Under the pieces are notes generated by a model, which saw nothing but the letters and a program-made list of their open reading frames with translations, made no database searches and had not been told where the DNA came from. A DNA stretch of 64,000 bases, from contig NZ_CP108352.1 of the NCBI RefSeq assembly GCF_036237275.1, positions 2,728,001 to 2,792,000 on the forward strand. Reading direction: 5' to 3'. The number at the start of each line of letters is the position of its first letter. Within the stretch, counting starts at the first letter, position 1. This DNA is from Streptomyces sp. NBC_01353. Its GTDB lineage: Bacteria > Actinomycetota > Actinomycetes > Streptomycetales > Streptomycetaceae. Positions 50,106 to 59,901 of this stretch are shown in pieces. Position numbers and translations under genes: made by a program.

Positions 50106-51005
50106 GTGCCGACTCCGCCGCCCTACCTCGCCATCGCCGCCGAGATCCGTCGCCGGATCCATGCGGGGGAACTCTCGCCCGGCAACCGCGTCCCCTCGAC
50201 CCGGGCCATCACCCGCGAGTGGGGCGTGGCGATGGCGACGGCCACCAAGGCCCTGGCAGCGCTGCGCCAGGAGGGTCTCGTCAGGGCGGAGCCGGGCGTC
50301 GGGACGGTGGTGGTCCGATCGGCCGGCGCCCCGGCCGCGGAGTCCCTGAACCGTGACCGGATCGTCCGTGCCGCGATCGAACTCGCCGATGCCGAGGGGC
50401 TTTCGGCGCTGGCGATGCGTCGGCTGGCCACGTCCCTCTCGACCTCGACGATGGCGCTGTACCGGCATGTCCCGGGCAAGGGCGAGCTGGTGCGGCTGAT
50501 GACGGACGCGGTCTGCGGGGAGGTGCCGTTGGGGCCGGTGCCGACGGACTGGCGTACGGGTCTCGAGCACGGTGCTCGCTGGCTGCGCGGGATCTACACC
50601 CGGCACCGGTGGATGGCGCAGGCGATGGCCTCCTTCACCCGGCCTGTCGCCTCACCGAACGCGATGGCGTACCTGGAGTGGATCCTGGGGGTGCTGCGCG
50701 GCACTCCGCTGACACCGTTCGAGAAGCTCCACACCCATCTGGCGATCTTCGCCTACATCCAGGGTCTGGCGATGGCCGACGATCTGGAGGAGCAGGCGCG
50801 CCAGGACACCGGGATGTCGGACGGCGAGTGGATGGACCAGAACGAGCCGCGGTTCGACGCGATTTCGGCCGGGGGCTCCTACCCCCTGCTCGACGCTCTC
50901 TCCGCGGGGGCGGACTTCGAGGTGGACCTGGAGTCCCTCTTCGAATTCGGGCTCCGGAGAACACTGGACGGCGTTGCGACCTTGATCGACGAAACGTCCG
51001 GTTAA
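50106..51005 (+). CDS. GntR/TetR fusion transcriptional regulator
   Basis: A 299-residue protein with two DNA-binding domains: an N-terminal GntR winged helix (about 5-75; AEIRRRIHAGELSPGNRVPS and GVAMATATKALAALRQEGLV) and a TetR HTH (about 85-130; RIVRAAIELADAEGLSALAMRRLATSL...MALYRHVPGKGEL) with a TetR C-terminal ligand domain. This combination is known in actinobacteria. The GTG at 50106 follows a -10 box and is taken as the start. It should sense an exporter substrate and repress the divergent MFS gene. Confidence 0.9.
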   Translation: MPTPPPYLAIAAEIRRRIHAGELSPGNRVPSTRAITREWGVAMATATKALAALRQEGLVRAEPGVGTVVVRSAGAPAAESLNRDRIVRAAIELADAEGLSALAMRRLATSLSTSTMALYRHVPGKGELVRLMTDAVCGEVPLGPVPTDWRTGLEHGARWLRGIYTRHRWMAQAMASFTRPVASPNAMAYLEWILGVLRGTPLTPFEKLHTHLAIFAYIQGLAMADDLEEQARQDTGMSDGEWMDQNEPRFDAISAGGSYPLLDALSAGADFEVDLESLFEFGLRRTLDGVATLIDETSG

Positions 51006-51188
51006 CGAACACGGCCTTTCGGGCACCGGACGATTTCCGGCCAACTTGTTGACGCGCTCCTGACAGATGCCGGTCACGACTGCCACTCTCTCCCCGACTC
51101 GTAAGAGAGTTCGCGCTCCACAGCTCTGTTTGCTCTGCCCGGACGACCCACCCAGCCGTCCGGTACCCCCCTCGCAAAAGGAGTCTGC

Positions 51189-53219
51189 GTGAGATCCACG
51201 CCCAGCCGTCGCGCCACCGCGACCGGCGCTCTGATCGCTGCCGCCGCCATGCTCGCCGTCACCGTCCAGTCGGGCGCCGCCACCGCGGCGGACGACCCCT
51301 GGACGGTCGCCCCGAAGGCCCAGGCGGGTACCCAGGCCAACCCCGGCAAGTTGCCGGCCGACCTCTCCCCCGCCCAGCGCAGCGCGCTGATACGCGCGGC
51401 CGACGCCGACAAGGCGGCGACCGCCAAGTCTCTCGGCCTCGGCGCCCAGGAGAAGCTCGTCGTCCGCGACGTCGTCCAGGACCGCGACGGCACGACCCAC
51501 ACGCGCTATGAGCGCACCTACGCCGGACTCCCCGTCCTCGGCGGCGACCTGGTCGTCCAGGAGACCAAGGCCGGAGTGACCCAGGGCATCACCAAGGCGT
51601 CCCGCGCGGAGCTGAAGAACGTCGACACCACCGCCGACGTCGCCCCGGCCGCCGCCGAGAAGCAGGCGCTCGGCGCCGCCGCCGCGGAGGGCTCGAAGAA
51701 GACCGCCGCCGAGCGCGCGCCGCGCAAGGTCGTCTGGATGGCGCAGGGTTCGCCCGTCCTCGCGTACGAGACCGTCGTCGGCGGCCTCCAGCACGACGGC
51801 ACCCCGAACGAGCTGCACGTCGTCACCGACGCCACCACCGGCAAGAAGCTGTACGAGTGGCAGGCCGTCCACACCGGCACCGGCAACACGCAGTACAGCG
51901 GCCAGGTGACGCTGGGCACCGCGCCCTCGTACACGCTGACCGACACCGGCCGCGGCAACCACAAGACGTACAACCTCAACCGGGGTACGTCCGGCACCGG
52001 GACGCTCTTCTCCGGCTCGGACGACATCTGGGGCGACGGCACCCCGCAGAACGCGGAGACCGCGGGCGCGGACGCGCACTTCGGCGCCGGGGTCACCTGG
52101 GACTACTACAAGAACGTGCACGGCCGCTCCGGCATCCGCGGTGACGGCGTCGGCGCGTACTCCCGGGTCCACTACGGCAACGCGTACGTCAACGCCTTCT
52201 GGCAGGACTCCTGCTTCTGCATGACCTACGGCGACGGCTCCGGCAACACCAAGCCGCTCACGTCGATCGACGTGGCCGCGCACGAGATGACGCACGGCGT
52301 CACCTCCAACACCGCCGGTCTGGTCTACAGCGGGGAGTCCGGCGGTCTGAACGAGGCCACCTCCGACATCTTCGCGGCGGCCGTCGAGTTCTACGCCAAC
52401 AACGCCTCGGACAAGGGCGACTACCTCGTCGGCGAGAAGATCGACATCCGCGGCAACGGCACCCCGCTGCGCTACATGGACAAGCCGAGCAAGGACGGCT
52501 CGTCCAAGGACGCCTGGTACTCGGGCATCGGCGGCATCGACGTCCACTACTCCTCGGGCCCGGCGAACCACTGGTACTACCTGCTCTCCGAGGGCAGCGG
52601 CGCCAAGACCATCAACGGCGTCAACTACGACTCGCCGACCTCCGACGGCCTGCCCGTCACCGGCATCGGCCGGGACAAGGCCTCGCTGATCTGGTTCAAG
52701 GCGCTCACCACCAAGTTCAGCTCGAACACCAACTACGCCGGTGCCCGCACCGGTACGGTCGCGGTGGCCACCGAGCTGTACGGCGCCGGCAGCCCCGAGG
52801 TCCTGGCCGTGGAGCACGCCTGGGCCGGCATCAACGTGGGCTCGCGTCCCGGCGGCGGCAACCCCAACCCGGGCAAGGTCTTCGAGAGCGCGGCGGACGT
52901 GTCCATCCCGGACAACGGCGCCGCGGTGACCTCCACGGTCAACGTCACCGGCATCACCGGCAACGCGCCCTCCACCCTCAAGGTGGACGTGGACATCGTC
53001 CACACCTACCGCGGTGACCTCGTCGTCGACCTCGTCGCCCCCGACGGCTCGGTCTACAACCTGCACAACCGGTCCGGCGGCAGCGCCGACAACATCGTCC
53101 AGAGCTACACCGTGAACGCCTCCTCGGAGGTCGCCAACGGCGCCTGGAAGCTCCGCGTCCAGGACAAGGCAGCGATCGACACCGGCTACATCAACAGCTT
53201 CAAGCTCACCTTCCCGTAA
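51189..53219 (+). CDS. Secreted M4 (thermolysin-type) zinc metalloprotease with P-domain
   Basis: A 676-residue pre-proenzyme: signal peptide to about residue 35 (ending GAATA-ADD), FTP/PepSY propeptide (about 50-210), M4 catalytic domain with HEMTH at 365-369 (His365, Glu366, His369) and third zinc ligand Glu389 in GGLNEATSD, and a C-terminal proprotein-convertase P-domain (about 555-675). It degrades proteins outside the cell after self-cleavage. AAAAGGAG precedes the GTG start. Downstream is a strong terminator. Confidence 0.95.
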   Translation: MRSTPSRRATATGALIAAAAMLAVTVQSGAATAADDPWTVAPKAQAGTQANPGKLPADLSPAQRSALIRAADADKAATAKSLGLGAQEKLVVRDVVQDRDGTTHTRYERTYAGLPVLGGDLVVQETKAGVTQGITKASRAELKNVDTTADVAPAAAEKQALGAAAAEGSKKTAAERAPRKVVWMAQGSPVLAYETVVGGLQHDGTPNELHVVTDATTGKKLYEWQAVHTGTGNTQYSGQVTLGTAPSYTLTDTGRGNHKTYNLNRGTSGTGTLFSGSDDIWGDGTPQNAETAGADAHFGAGVTWDYYKNVHGRSGIRGDGVGAYSRVHYGNAYVNAFWQDSCFCMTYGDGSGNTKPLTSIDVAAHEMTHGVTSNTAGLVYSGESGGLNEATSDIFAAAVEFYANNASDKGDYLVGEKIDIRGNGTPLRYMDKPSKDGSSKDAWYSGIGGIDVHYSSGPANHWYYLLSEGSGAKTINGVNYDSPTSDGLPVTGIGRDKASLIWFKALTTKFSSNTNYAGARTGTVAVATELYGAGSPEVLAVEHAWAGINVGSRPGGGNPNPGKVFESAADVSIPDNGAAVTSTVNVTGITGNAPSTLKVDVDIVHTYRGDLVVDLVAPDGSVYNLHNRSGGSADNIVQSYTVNASSEVANGAWKLRVQDKAAIDTGYINSFKLTFP

Positions 53220-53233
53220 CACCGGGTGAGTGA

Positions 53234-53270
53234 CGGACGCCCGGAGGGACTCGTTCCCTCCGGGCGTCCG
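53234..53270 (+). terminator. Terminator of the metalloprotease gene
   Basis: A perfect 16-bp stem (53234-53249 with 53255-53270) and 5-base loop, 14 bp after the stop. Confidence 0.85.
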
Positions 53271-53295
53271 CGCGTTCGTGCTTAGGCTGGTGGGC

Positions 53296-53967
53296 ATGAT
53301 CAGGGTGCTGCTCGCGGACGACGAGACGATGATCCGGGCCGGAGTCAAGGCGATCCTCGCCGCCGACCCGGGGATCGAGGTGGTCGCGGAGGCGGCCGAC
53401 GGGCGCGAGGCCGTCGAACTCGCCCGCCGTCATCTGCCCGACGTGATCCTCCTCGACATCCGGATGCCGAGGCTCGACGGCCTCGGGGCGGCGGAGGAGC
53501 TGCGCCGCGCGGTGCCGGAGGCGGCGGTCGTGATGCTGACGACGTTCTCCGAGGACGAGTACATCGCCCAGGCCCTCGGCTCGGGCGCGGCCGGCTTCCT
53601 GCTGAAGTCCGGCGACCCGAGGGAACTGCTCGCGGGGGTACGGGCGGTGGCCGACGGAGCCGCGTTCCTCTCCCCGGAGGTCACCCGCCGGGTCATCGCC
53701 CATCTGCCGACCGGCCGGCTCTCCCGCGCGGCGGAGGCCCGGGAGCGTCTGGAGGCGCTGACCGGACGGGAGCGGGAGGTCGTGTCGCTGGTGGGCGCCG
53801 GACTGTCGAACGGGGAGATCGCTTCCCGGCTGTACGTCGTGGAGGGCACCGTGAAGGCCCACGTGAGCGCGGTCCTGGCCCGCCTCGGCCTGAAGAACCG
53901 GGTACAGCTGGCGATCCTGGCGTACGAGGCGGGGTTGGTGGATCTCCTGGACGGTCGGGACCACTGA
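53296..53967 (+). CDS. NarL/FixJ-family response regulator
   Basis: A 223-residue regulator with receiver domain (VLLADDETMIRAG, phospho-acceptor Asp54 in ILLDIRMPRL) and LuxR HTH (LTGREREVVSLVGAGLSNGEIASRLYVVEGTVKAHVSAVLARL). The ATG at 53296 comes 7 bases after TAGGCT, so translation is probably leaderless. The partner kinase follows after 45 bp. The target genes are not evident. Confidence 0.93.
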   Translation: MIRVLLADDETMIRAGVKAILAADPGIEVVAEAADGREAVELARRHLPDVILLDIRMPRLDGLGAAEELRRAVPEAAVVMLTTFSEDEYIAQALGSGAAGFLLKSGDPRELLAGVRAVADGAAFLSPEVTRRVIAHLPTGRLSRAAEARERLEALTGREREVVSLVGAGLSNGEIASRLYVVEGTVKAHVSAVLARLGLKNRVQLAILAYEAGLVDLLDGRDH

Positions 53968-54012
53968 CTTTCGTCCGGGGCCCCGGTTCCGGTCCTCCGG
54001 CAAGCTGGGTGG

Positions 54013-55752
54013 ATGCGTCGTGAACGACTTCGGGATCTTCTGCTCGACCTGGGCCTCTGGGGGCTCCTCGGCACCCCCGTGCTGCTGCGGCTCGACCCCA
54101 ACGACGGCGGCTCCTGGGGGCAGGTCGTCGTGGGGGTCGTCGTGCTCGGCGTGGCCGTGGCGTGCTGTCGGGCGCTGCCGCTGGTCTCGCTCGCCCTCGC
54201 CGTCGCGCTGAGCCTCGCCACCTCCCCCGAGCTGTTCACCGCGCCGTACGCCCTCGCGCTCGTCGTCCTCGGCTATCTCGCCGGACGTCGGCAGCAGCAC
54301 ACCCGGGCCGCGCTGGCGCTGTTCGCCGTGGTCGCGGTGCTCGGCTTCGCGCTTGTCCCGCTCTCGGACGGAAACGTCTCCCAGGGGTTCACCGTCGTCC
54401 TGGTCCTCGCCCTGGCGATCGTCGCGCCCTGGCTGACGGGCCGGTACGTACGCCAGTACGCCCGGCTCGTCCGGGCCGGCTGGGAGCTGGCCGCGCGCAT
54501 GGAGCGCGAGCAGGCCGCCGTCGCCGACCGGGAGCGGCTGCGCGAACGCTCCCGGATCGCGGGCGACATGCACGACTCGCTCGGCCACGACCTCGCGCTG
54601 ATCGCGCTGCGCGCCGCCGCGCTGGAGGTCGATCCGGGGCTCGGCGCCCGGCAGCAGGCCGCGGCCGGGGAGCTGCGCGTCGCGGCCGCCGACGCGACGG
54701 CCCGGCTGCGGGACATCATCGGTGTCCTCGGGGCGGACGAGGAGGACGGGCCGGGCGCCGCCCCGACGGCCCCGGTCGGAGAGACGGTCGAGGAGGTCGT
54801 GGAGCGGGCGAGCGCGTCCGGGCTGCGGGTGGAGCTGACGGTGACCGGTCCCGCCGGTGAGACACCGCCGATGGTCGACCGTGCGGTCCACCGGCTGGTG
54901 GTGGAGTCCCTCACCAACGCGGCCAAGCACGCACCGGGTGCCCCGGTCCGGGTCGCACTGGAGCGCGCGGACGGCACGTTGACGGTGTCGGTGACCAACG
55001 GCCCCGGCACCGGGGCGGCCGGCGGCCTGCGGATCCGTACGGGCACGGCCGGCGGCGTGTCGGGCCGTACGCGTACGCAGCAGGCCGACGGCCCGTCGAG
55101 CCGTGGGCAGGCCGCGCGGGCGAGTGGCGTAGCCGGTGGCGTCACCGGCCGCCCCGCCCGACCCGACCCCGCCCGACCCGGCTCGGGCGGCACCGGACTC
55201 GTCGGACTCGACGAGCGCGTGCGGCTGGCCGGGGGGCGGCTGAGTCACGGTCCGGACGGGGCGGGCGGGTTCGCCGTGCGGGCGGTGCTGCCGCTGGAGC
55301 CCGGTGCCGCGGCGGCGGCACCCGGTGCAAGCACCGGCTCCACCGGAGCGGCTGCCGCCGCGCAGCCTGCTGCCCCCGCCGCGCCCACCTCCGTACGGGA
55401 ACGGGACCTGGCCCGGCGGGAGGTACGGCGCGGGCTCGGGCAGGCGATCTGGATCCCGCTCACGCTGGTCGCCGCGCTCGGTCTCGTGATGCTGCTCTTC
55501 GGGCTGTGGACGCAGTCCCGGTCCTTCCTGGACCGGGACGACTACGTCTTGCTGCGCGTCGGCGATCCGCTCTCCGCCGACGCCGAACGTCTGCCGCCGC
55601 ACCCGCTGGACGGACCGCCCGCCGACGCCCCGCCGGAGCCGCCCGGCATGGACCGGTGTCTGTACTACCGGGCGACGATGACGGCCGCCGTACCCGTCTA
55701 CCGCCTGTGTTTTGTCGGCGGGCGGCTCGCGGACAAGGCACTCGTGGGATGA
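54013..55752 (+). CDS. Histidine kinase with interrupted ATPase domain and extra C-terminal membrane segment
   Basis: A 579-residue kinase. Four or five helices span residues 12-142, followed by a HisKA_3 domain with His187 (RIAGDMHDSLGHDLALI), and HATPase_c with N box VESLTNAAKHA. Between the G1-type region (VSVTNGPG, near 330) and G2 (GTGLVGLDERV, from 393) sit about 60 Gly/Arg/Thr-rich residues. After the catalytic domain come an Ala/Pro-rich linker, a helix at about 478-499 and an 80-residue C-terminal part with two cysteines. Most NarL-partner kinases end at the ATPase domain. It converges on the alginate-lyase gene, 7 bp away. Confidence 0.88.
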   Translation: MRRERLRDLLLDLGLWGLLGTPVLLRLDPNDGGSWGQVVVGVVVLGVAVACCRALPLVSLALAVALSLATSPELFTAPYALALVVLGYLAGRRQQHTRAALALFAVVAVLGFALVPLSDGNVSQGFTVVLVLALAIVAPWLTGRYVRQYARLVRAGWELAARMEREQAAVADRERLRERSRIAGDMHDSLGHDLALIALRAAALEVDPGLGARQQAAAGELRVAAADATARLRDIIGVLGADEEDGPGAAPTAPVGETVEEVVERASASGLRVELTVTGPAGETPPMVDRAVHRLVVESLTNAAKHAPGAPVRVALERADGTLTVSVTNGPGTGAAGGLRIRTGTAGGVSGRTRTQQADGPSSRGQAARASGVAGGVTGRPARPDPARPGSGGTGLVGLDERVRLAGGRLSHGPDGAGGFAVRAVLPLEPGAAAAAPGASTGSTGAAAAAQPAAPAAPTSVRERDLARREVRRGLGQAIWIPLTLVAALGLVMLLFGLWTQSRSFLDRDDYVLLRVGDPLSADAERLPPHPLDGPPADAPPEPPGMDRCLYYRATMTAAVPVYRLCFVGGRLADKALVG

Positions 55753-55759
55753 GCCGGCG

Positions 55760-56989
55760 TCAGTTCGGGTTCCCCGCGTGCGTCAGGGTCTCCCAGGAGA
55801 CGAAGTAGTTGTCCGTTCCGGAGGGCCGGTGCCCCTCGGTGTAGATCTGCGTGTTGGTCATGGAGATCCCCATGCGCCCGCTGAGGGCATTGAAGCCGAC
55901 CTCCGTCACCCGCCCGAGGCCCGGCTTCACCGTGCCGCCGCAGAGCCAGGACGGGATCGCCGTGCCGTTCTCGTACTTGGTGTGGAAGCCGAGCGCGTGC
56001 CGCAGCCGTTCGGAGACCTGCGGGTAGAGGTCCGCGCCCTGGATCCGGCTGGTCTCGGCGGTGTGGACGGCGGCGGCGAGGCCCCAGCCGGTGTGGCCGA
56101 AGTCCCGGCAGGTCTCCTGGGAGAGGCCGTCGGCGAAGGTGGACTGGCCCTGCCAGTACTTCACGATCTCGTCGCGGGTGTCGATGCTGCTGTTCGGCGG
56201 CGGCTTGGGCGTGGCGCCGTCGGTGGACAGATAGATGTACGCGGGGACCCGGCCGAGATAGGTCTTCACGGCCTTGTCGTAGGCAGCGCGGTCCTCCAGA
56301 TGGACGGCGATGCCGAGCGCGGCCTCGGTCATGATGAGTTCCCAGTTGCCGTTCTTCGTCGCGGCGCCGTTGATGATCTCGGGGAGATAGACGGTGCGGA
56401 GCATGGTCGCGAAGCGGCCGGAGTTCGCCCAGCCGCCGGTGTAGGTGTGCTTGATGATCTCGGCGGCCCGGGGCCAGGAGGAGCCGGCCCAGCCGGTCTG
56501 GAGCGGCGCGTTGGAGTTCGTGTGGTCCTTGATCACGGCCGACCAGGCGTCCATGATCTCGATCGCCTTCCGGGCGTGCCGGTCGTCCCGGGTGATGTAC
56601 CAGGCGAGCGCCTGGGTGTAGGCGGCGACCGCGTCCTGACGTTCGTCCGTGCAGCCGTAGTTGGGGTTGGAGGACGAGCCGCACTCGACGATGGCGCGCG
56701 GCTTGGGCGCGCGCGTCAGGGAGGCGTAGGGGCTCGCCGCCATCTGGTCGTAGGCGGCCTTCCAGGGCTGCGCGCCCGCCTGCACCTTCGCCCGTACGAA
56801 GTCGAGCTGCGGCCGGCTCACGACGACGCCGGGGTGGGTGAAGGTCGCGGGGGCGGCGGCCCCGGCGGGGGCGGCCGCAGGGGCCGTTGGGGCCTGTTCG
56901 GGTCCGGCGGCGGCCGTCGGCGCCAGTGTGACGGCGACGGCCGCCGCCAGGGCGGTGGCGAGGGCGGGGACCAGGGCTTTGAGGCGCAT
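55760..56989 (-). CDS. Secreted alginate-lyase-family protein
   Basis: A 409-residue exported protein: signal peptide (MRLKALVPALATALAAAVAV, cleaved near APTAAA) and an alginate_lyase-type alpha/alpha barrel. Segments such as AYTQALAWYITRDDRHARKA, NAPLQTGWAGSSWPRAAEII and NGNWELIMTEAALGIAVHLED match this family, including an Asn and a His/Tyr-rich groove. Members cleave uronate polysaccharides by beta-elimination, but substrate cannot be fixed. ATG at 56989 is used, with AAAGG about 11 bases upstream. A DasR-like site lies 100 bp upstream. Confidence 0.8.
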   Translation of the reverse strand: MRLKALVPALATALAAAVAVTLAPTAAAGPEQAPTAPAAAPAGAAAPATFTHPGVVVSRPQLDFVRAKVQAGAQPWKAAYDQMAASPYASLTRAPKPRAIVECGSSSNPNYGCTDERQDAVAAYTQALAWYITRDDRHARKAIEIMDAWSAVIKDHTNSNAPLQTGWAGSSWPRAAEIIKHTYTGGWANSGRFATMLRTVYLPEIINGAATKNGNWELIMTEAALGIAVHLEDRAAYDKAVKTYLGRVPAYIYLSTDGATPKPPPNSSIDTRDEIVKYWQGQSTFADGLSQETCRDFGHTGWGLAAAVHTAETSRIQGADLYPQVSERLRHALGFHTKYENGTAIPSWLCGGTVKPGLGRVTEVGFNALSGRMGISMTNTQIYTEGHRPSGTDNYFVSWETLTHAGNPN

Positions 56990-57088
56990 GTGGGGGGTGC
57001 CTTTCGTTCCTGTATGTGAACGTCGAGCGGGTGCATGAACTCCGCGTCGAGCGTGGAACTTAAAGGCCATCCATGGACACGTCAAGAC

Positions 57089-57104
57089 CTTGGTCCGTAC
57101 CAGT
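57089..57104. promoter_or_regulatory. DasR-like (dre) 16-bp site
   Basis: CTTGGTCCGTACCAGT keeps both half-sites (TGGT and ACCA) and agrees with the dre consensus ACTGGTCTAGACCAGT at 11 of 16 bases. It lies 100 bp upstream of the alginate-lyase start and close to the end of glgP. A GntR/HutC-type regulator of sugar use may bind here. Confidence 0.4.
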
Positions 57105-57116
57105 CAGGGCATCGGA

Positions 57117-59717
57117 TCAGCGCATCAGAACGCCTGCCCCCTCCACCGTCGTCTCCGTCGGCAGGGCCACCAGACCCAGCTCCGCCGGCGAAGCGAGCAA
57201 CGAATGGGAGGGCAGCACCCGGACCGTGCAGCCATAGGGGCCGGTCCGGTCCAGGACGAGGGAGCCCTCGTACGGCACCCGGCCTTCCAGATCCGGTCCG
57301 CCCGCGGGCTTCAGCGTGCACACCCGGGTGTCGACGAGCGCGTCGTCGGGGGTGACCCGGCCGGCGACCGCCTGGACCTCCACGTCGTCCGACCGCAGTT
57401 CGCCGAGCGCCACCCGTACCCGTACCGCCGTCGTCGCACCGAGCTCCGCGTCGGCCAGGTCCTCGCCGACCTCACCGATCTCGATGTGGTCGAGGGCGAC
57501 CTTGGGCCAGGCGCCGCGTACCCGCCCCTTCCAGTCGGCCAGCTCCCGGGCGGTGCGTACGGGGAGGGCCCGGTGGGCCAGGGCCGCCGGGGCGTACAGC
57601 TTCTCCACGTACTCGCGCACCATCCGGTCGGCGAGCACCCTCGGCCCGAGGTCGCCCAGCGTTCGGCGGACCATCTCCGTCCAGCGGGCCGGCACCCCGT
57701 CCGCGCCCCGGTCGTAGAAGCGCGGGGCGACACGGCGCTCGATCAGCTCGTAGAGCGCGGCCGCCTCCAGGTCGTCCCGGCGCTCCTCGTCCGTCGCCGC
57801 CGCCCCGTCGGCCGTCGGGATCGCCCAGCCGAAGTCGGGCTCGAACCACTCGTCCCACCAACCGTCCAGGACCGACAGGTTGAGACAGCCGTTCAGGGCG
57901 GCCTTCATCCCGCTGGTCCCGCAGGCCTCCAGGGGGCGCAGCGGGTTGTTGAGCCAGACGTCGCAGCCCGGGTACAGCTTGCGCGCCATGGCCATGCCGT
58001 AGTCGGGCAGGAAGACGATCCGGTGCCGCACCCGCGGATCGTCAGCGAACCGCACCAGCTCCTGCACGAGCCGCTTGCCACCGTGGTCGGCGGGGTGCGC
58101 CTTGCCCGCGACGACGAGCTGCACCGGCCGCTCCGGGTGCAGGAGCAGGGCCCGCAGCCGGTCGGGGTCGCGCAGCATCAGCGTGAGCCTTTTGTACGAG
58201 GGGACCCGGCGCGCGAAGCCGATGGTGAGCACGTCGGGGTCGAGGACGGAGTCCGTCCAGCCGAGTTCGGCGGCCGCGGCGCCCCGCTGCCGCCAGGAGG
58301 CCCGCAGCCGTTCCCGTACCTCGGTCACGAGCTGTTCGCGCAGGGTCCTGCGCAGCTCCCACAGCTCCCGGTCGTCGGCCCCCGCCGAACAGCGGCCGAC
58401 TTCGGGCGCGGTCCACGTCGGCGCGTGGACCCCGTTGGTGATCGAGCCGATCGGCACCTCCTCCGGGTCGAAGCCGGGCCACAGACCGGCGAACATCCCG
58501 CGGCTGACGGCCCCGTGGAGGGTGGAGACGCCGTTGGCGCGCTGCGCGAGCCGCAGGCCCATGGCGGCCATGTTGAAGAGCCCGTGCTCGCCGCCGAGCG
58601 GGGTCTCGTCGCCGAGGGCGAGGATGCGGCCCACGTCGACGCCGGGCAGCTCGCCGTCCTCGCCGAGGTAGCGGGCGACGATGCTGCGCTCGAAGCGGTC
58701 GATGCCCGCGGGGACGGGCGTGTGGGTGGTGAAGACCGTTCCCGCGCGGACGGTCTCCAGGGCGGCGTCGAAGTCGAGCCCGTCGCCCGCCAGTTCTCGA
58801 ATGCGTTCGAGGCCGAGGAAGCCGGCGTGGCCCTCGTTGGTGTGGAACACCTCGGGCGCGGGGGTGCCGGTGAGCCGGCAGTACGTGCGGACGGCCCGGA
58901 CACCGCCGATGCCGAGGAGCATCTCCTGGAGCAGCCGGTGCTCGCTGCCGCCGCCGTACAGCCGGTCGGTGACCTCGCGTTCGGCGGGCGCGTTCTCCTC
59001 GACGTCGGAGTCGAGCATGAGCAGCGGCACACGGCCGACCTGCGCGATCCAGATGTGGGCGTGCAGACTGCGGCCGCCGGGGAGGGCGAGGGTGACCCGG
59101 GTGGGCGTGCCGTCGTTCTCGCGGAGCAGTGAGACGGGCAGCTCGCCGGGGTCGAGGACGGGGTAGTGCTCCTGCTGCCAGCCCTCGCGGGAGAGGGACT
59201 GCCGGAAGTAGCCGTGCCGGTAGAGCAGACCGACGCCGACGAGAGGGACGCCGAGGTCGCTGGCGGCCTTGAGGTGGTCGCCGGCCAGGATGCCGAGGCC
59301 GCCGGAGTACTGCGGCAGGGCCGCGGTGACCCCGAACTCGGGTGAGAAGTACCCGATCGAGGCGGGCAGCCTTCCGCTCTGCTCCTGGTACCAGCGGGGG
59401 GCGTGCAGATAGTGGTCGAGGTCCTCGGCCGCTGCGCGCAGCCGGGCCAGGAAGTCCTGGTCGGCGGCGAGTGCGGCGAGGCGGTCGGCGGAGACGGAGC
59501 TGAGGAGTCGAACCGGGTCGACGTCCTCGCCGCAGCGGGCCCCCGGCCGGCCGGCGCGGTCGGCGTCGTCGCAGGAGCCGGTGACGGGGGCGAGGGAGTC
59601 GAAGAGTTCACGGGTCGGCTCATGCCAGGACCAGCGCAGGTTCCGCGCCAGTTCGGTGAGGGGTCGAAGGGTGTCGGGGAGGACGGGACGCACGGTGAAT
59701 CGACGGATTGCCTTCAC
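57117..59717 (-). CDS. glgP: Glycogen (alpha-glucan) phosphorylase
   Basis: Releases glucose-1-phosphate from glycogen ends. The 866-residue protein belongs to the short alpha-glucan phosphorylases, with an N-terminal DUF3417 domain (about 1-110). FHTNEGHAGF, THTPVPAGIDRF, RRVPSYKRLTLML and EACGTSGMKAALNG (the PLP/phosphate-site region) are all present. The GTG at 59717 has AAGGTGG 6 bases upstream; 44 open codons before it are not protein-like. With GlgX (36951-39179) it covers glycogen breakdown. In other Streptomyces this gene neighbours the glgE cluster; here different genes follow it. Confidence 0.95.
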   Translation of the reverse strand: MKAIRRFTVRPVLPDTLRPLTELARNLRWSWHEPTRELFDSLAPVTGSCDDADRAGRPGARCGEDVDPVRLLSSVSADRLAALAADQDFLARLRAAAEDLDHYLHAPRWYQEQSGRLPASIGYFSPEFGVTAALPQYSGGLGILAGDHLKAASDLGVPLVGVGLLYRHGYFRQSLSREGWQQEHYPVLDPGELPVSLLRENDGTPTRVTLALPGGRSLHAHIWIAQVGRVPLLMLDSDVEENAPAEREVTDRLYGGGSEHRLLQEMLLGIGGVRAVRTYCRLTGTPAPEVFHTNEGHAGFLGLERIRELAGDGLDFDAALETVRAGTVFTTHTPVPAGIDRFERSIVARYLGEDGELPGVDVGRILALGDETPLGGEHGLFNMAAMGLRLAQRANGVSTLHGAVSRGMFAGLWPGFDPEEVPIGSITNGVHAPTWTAPEVGRCSAGADDRELWELRRTLREQLVTEVRERLRASWRQRGAAAAELGWTDSVLDPDVLTIGFARRVPSYKRLTLMLRDPDRLRALLLHPERPVQLVVAGKAHPADHGGKRLVQELVRFADDPRVRHRIVFLPDYGMAMARKLYPGCDVWLNNPLRPLEACGTSGMKAALNGCLNLSVLDGWWDEWFEPDFGWAIPTADGAAATDEERRDDLEAAALYELIERRVAPRFYDRGADGVPARWTEMVRRTLGDLGPRVLADRMVREYVEKLYAPAALAHRALPVRTARELADWKGRVRGAWPKVALDHIEIGEVGEDLADAELGATTAVRVRVALGELRSDDVEVQAVAGRVTPDDALVDTRVCTLKPAGGPDLEGRVPYEGSLVLDRTGPYGCTVRVLPSHSLLASPAELGLVALPTETTVEGAGVLMR

Positions 59718-59901
59718 GCGTTCCACCTTCGCAGGGGAGTACGGAGCGGAGCGGACGCACCACGCTGTGCAGCCGACTGAGCATCCCCCTGACGATAGGC
59801 CACCTCGCCCTCCCGGACCACGGCGCGCGGGGGTCGCGCGCCGTGGCACGGGCGGTGGCGCGGTGTCAGGGGAGCGCGCGGTGCCGGGGCGGCGCGCGAT
59901 G

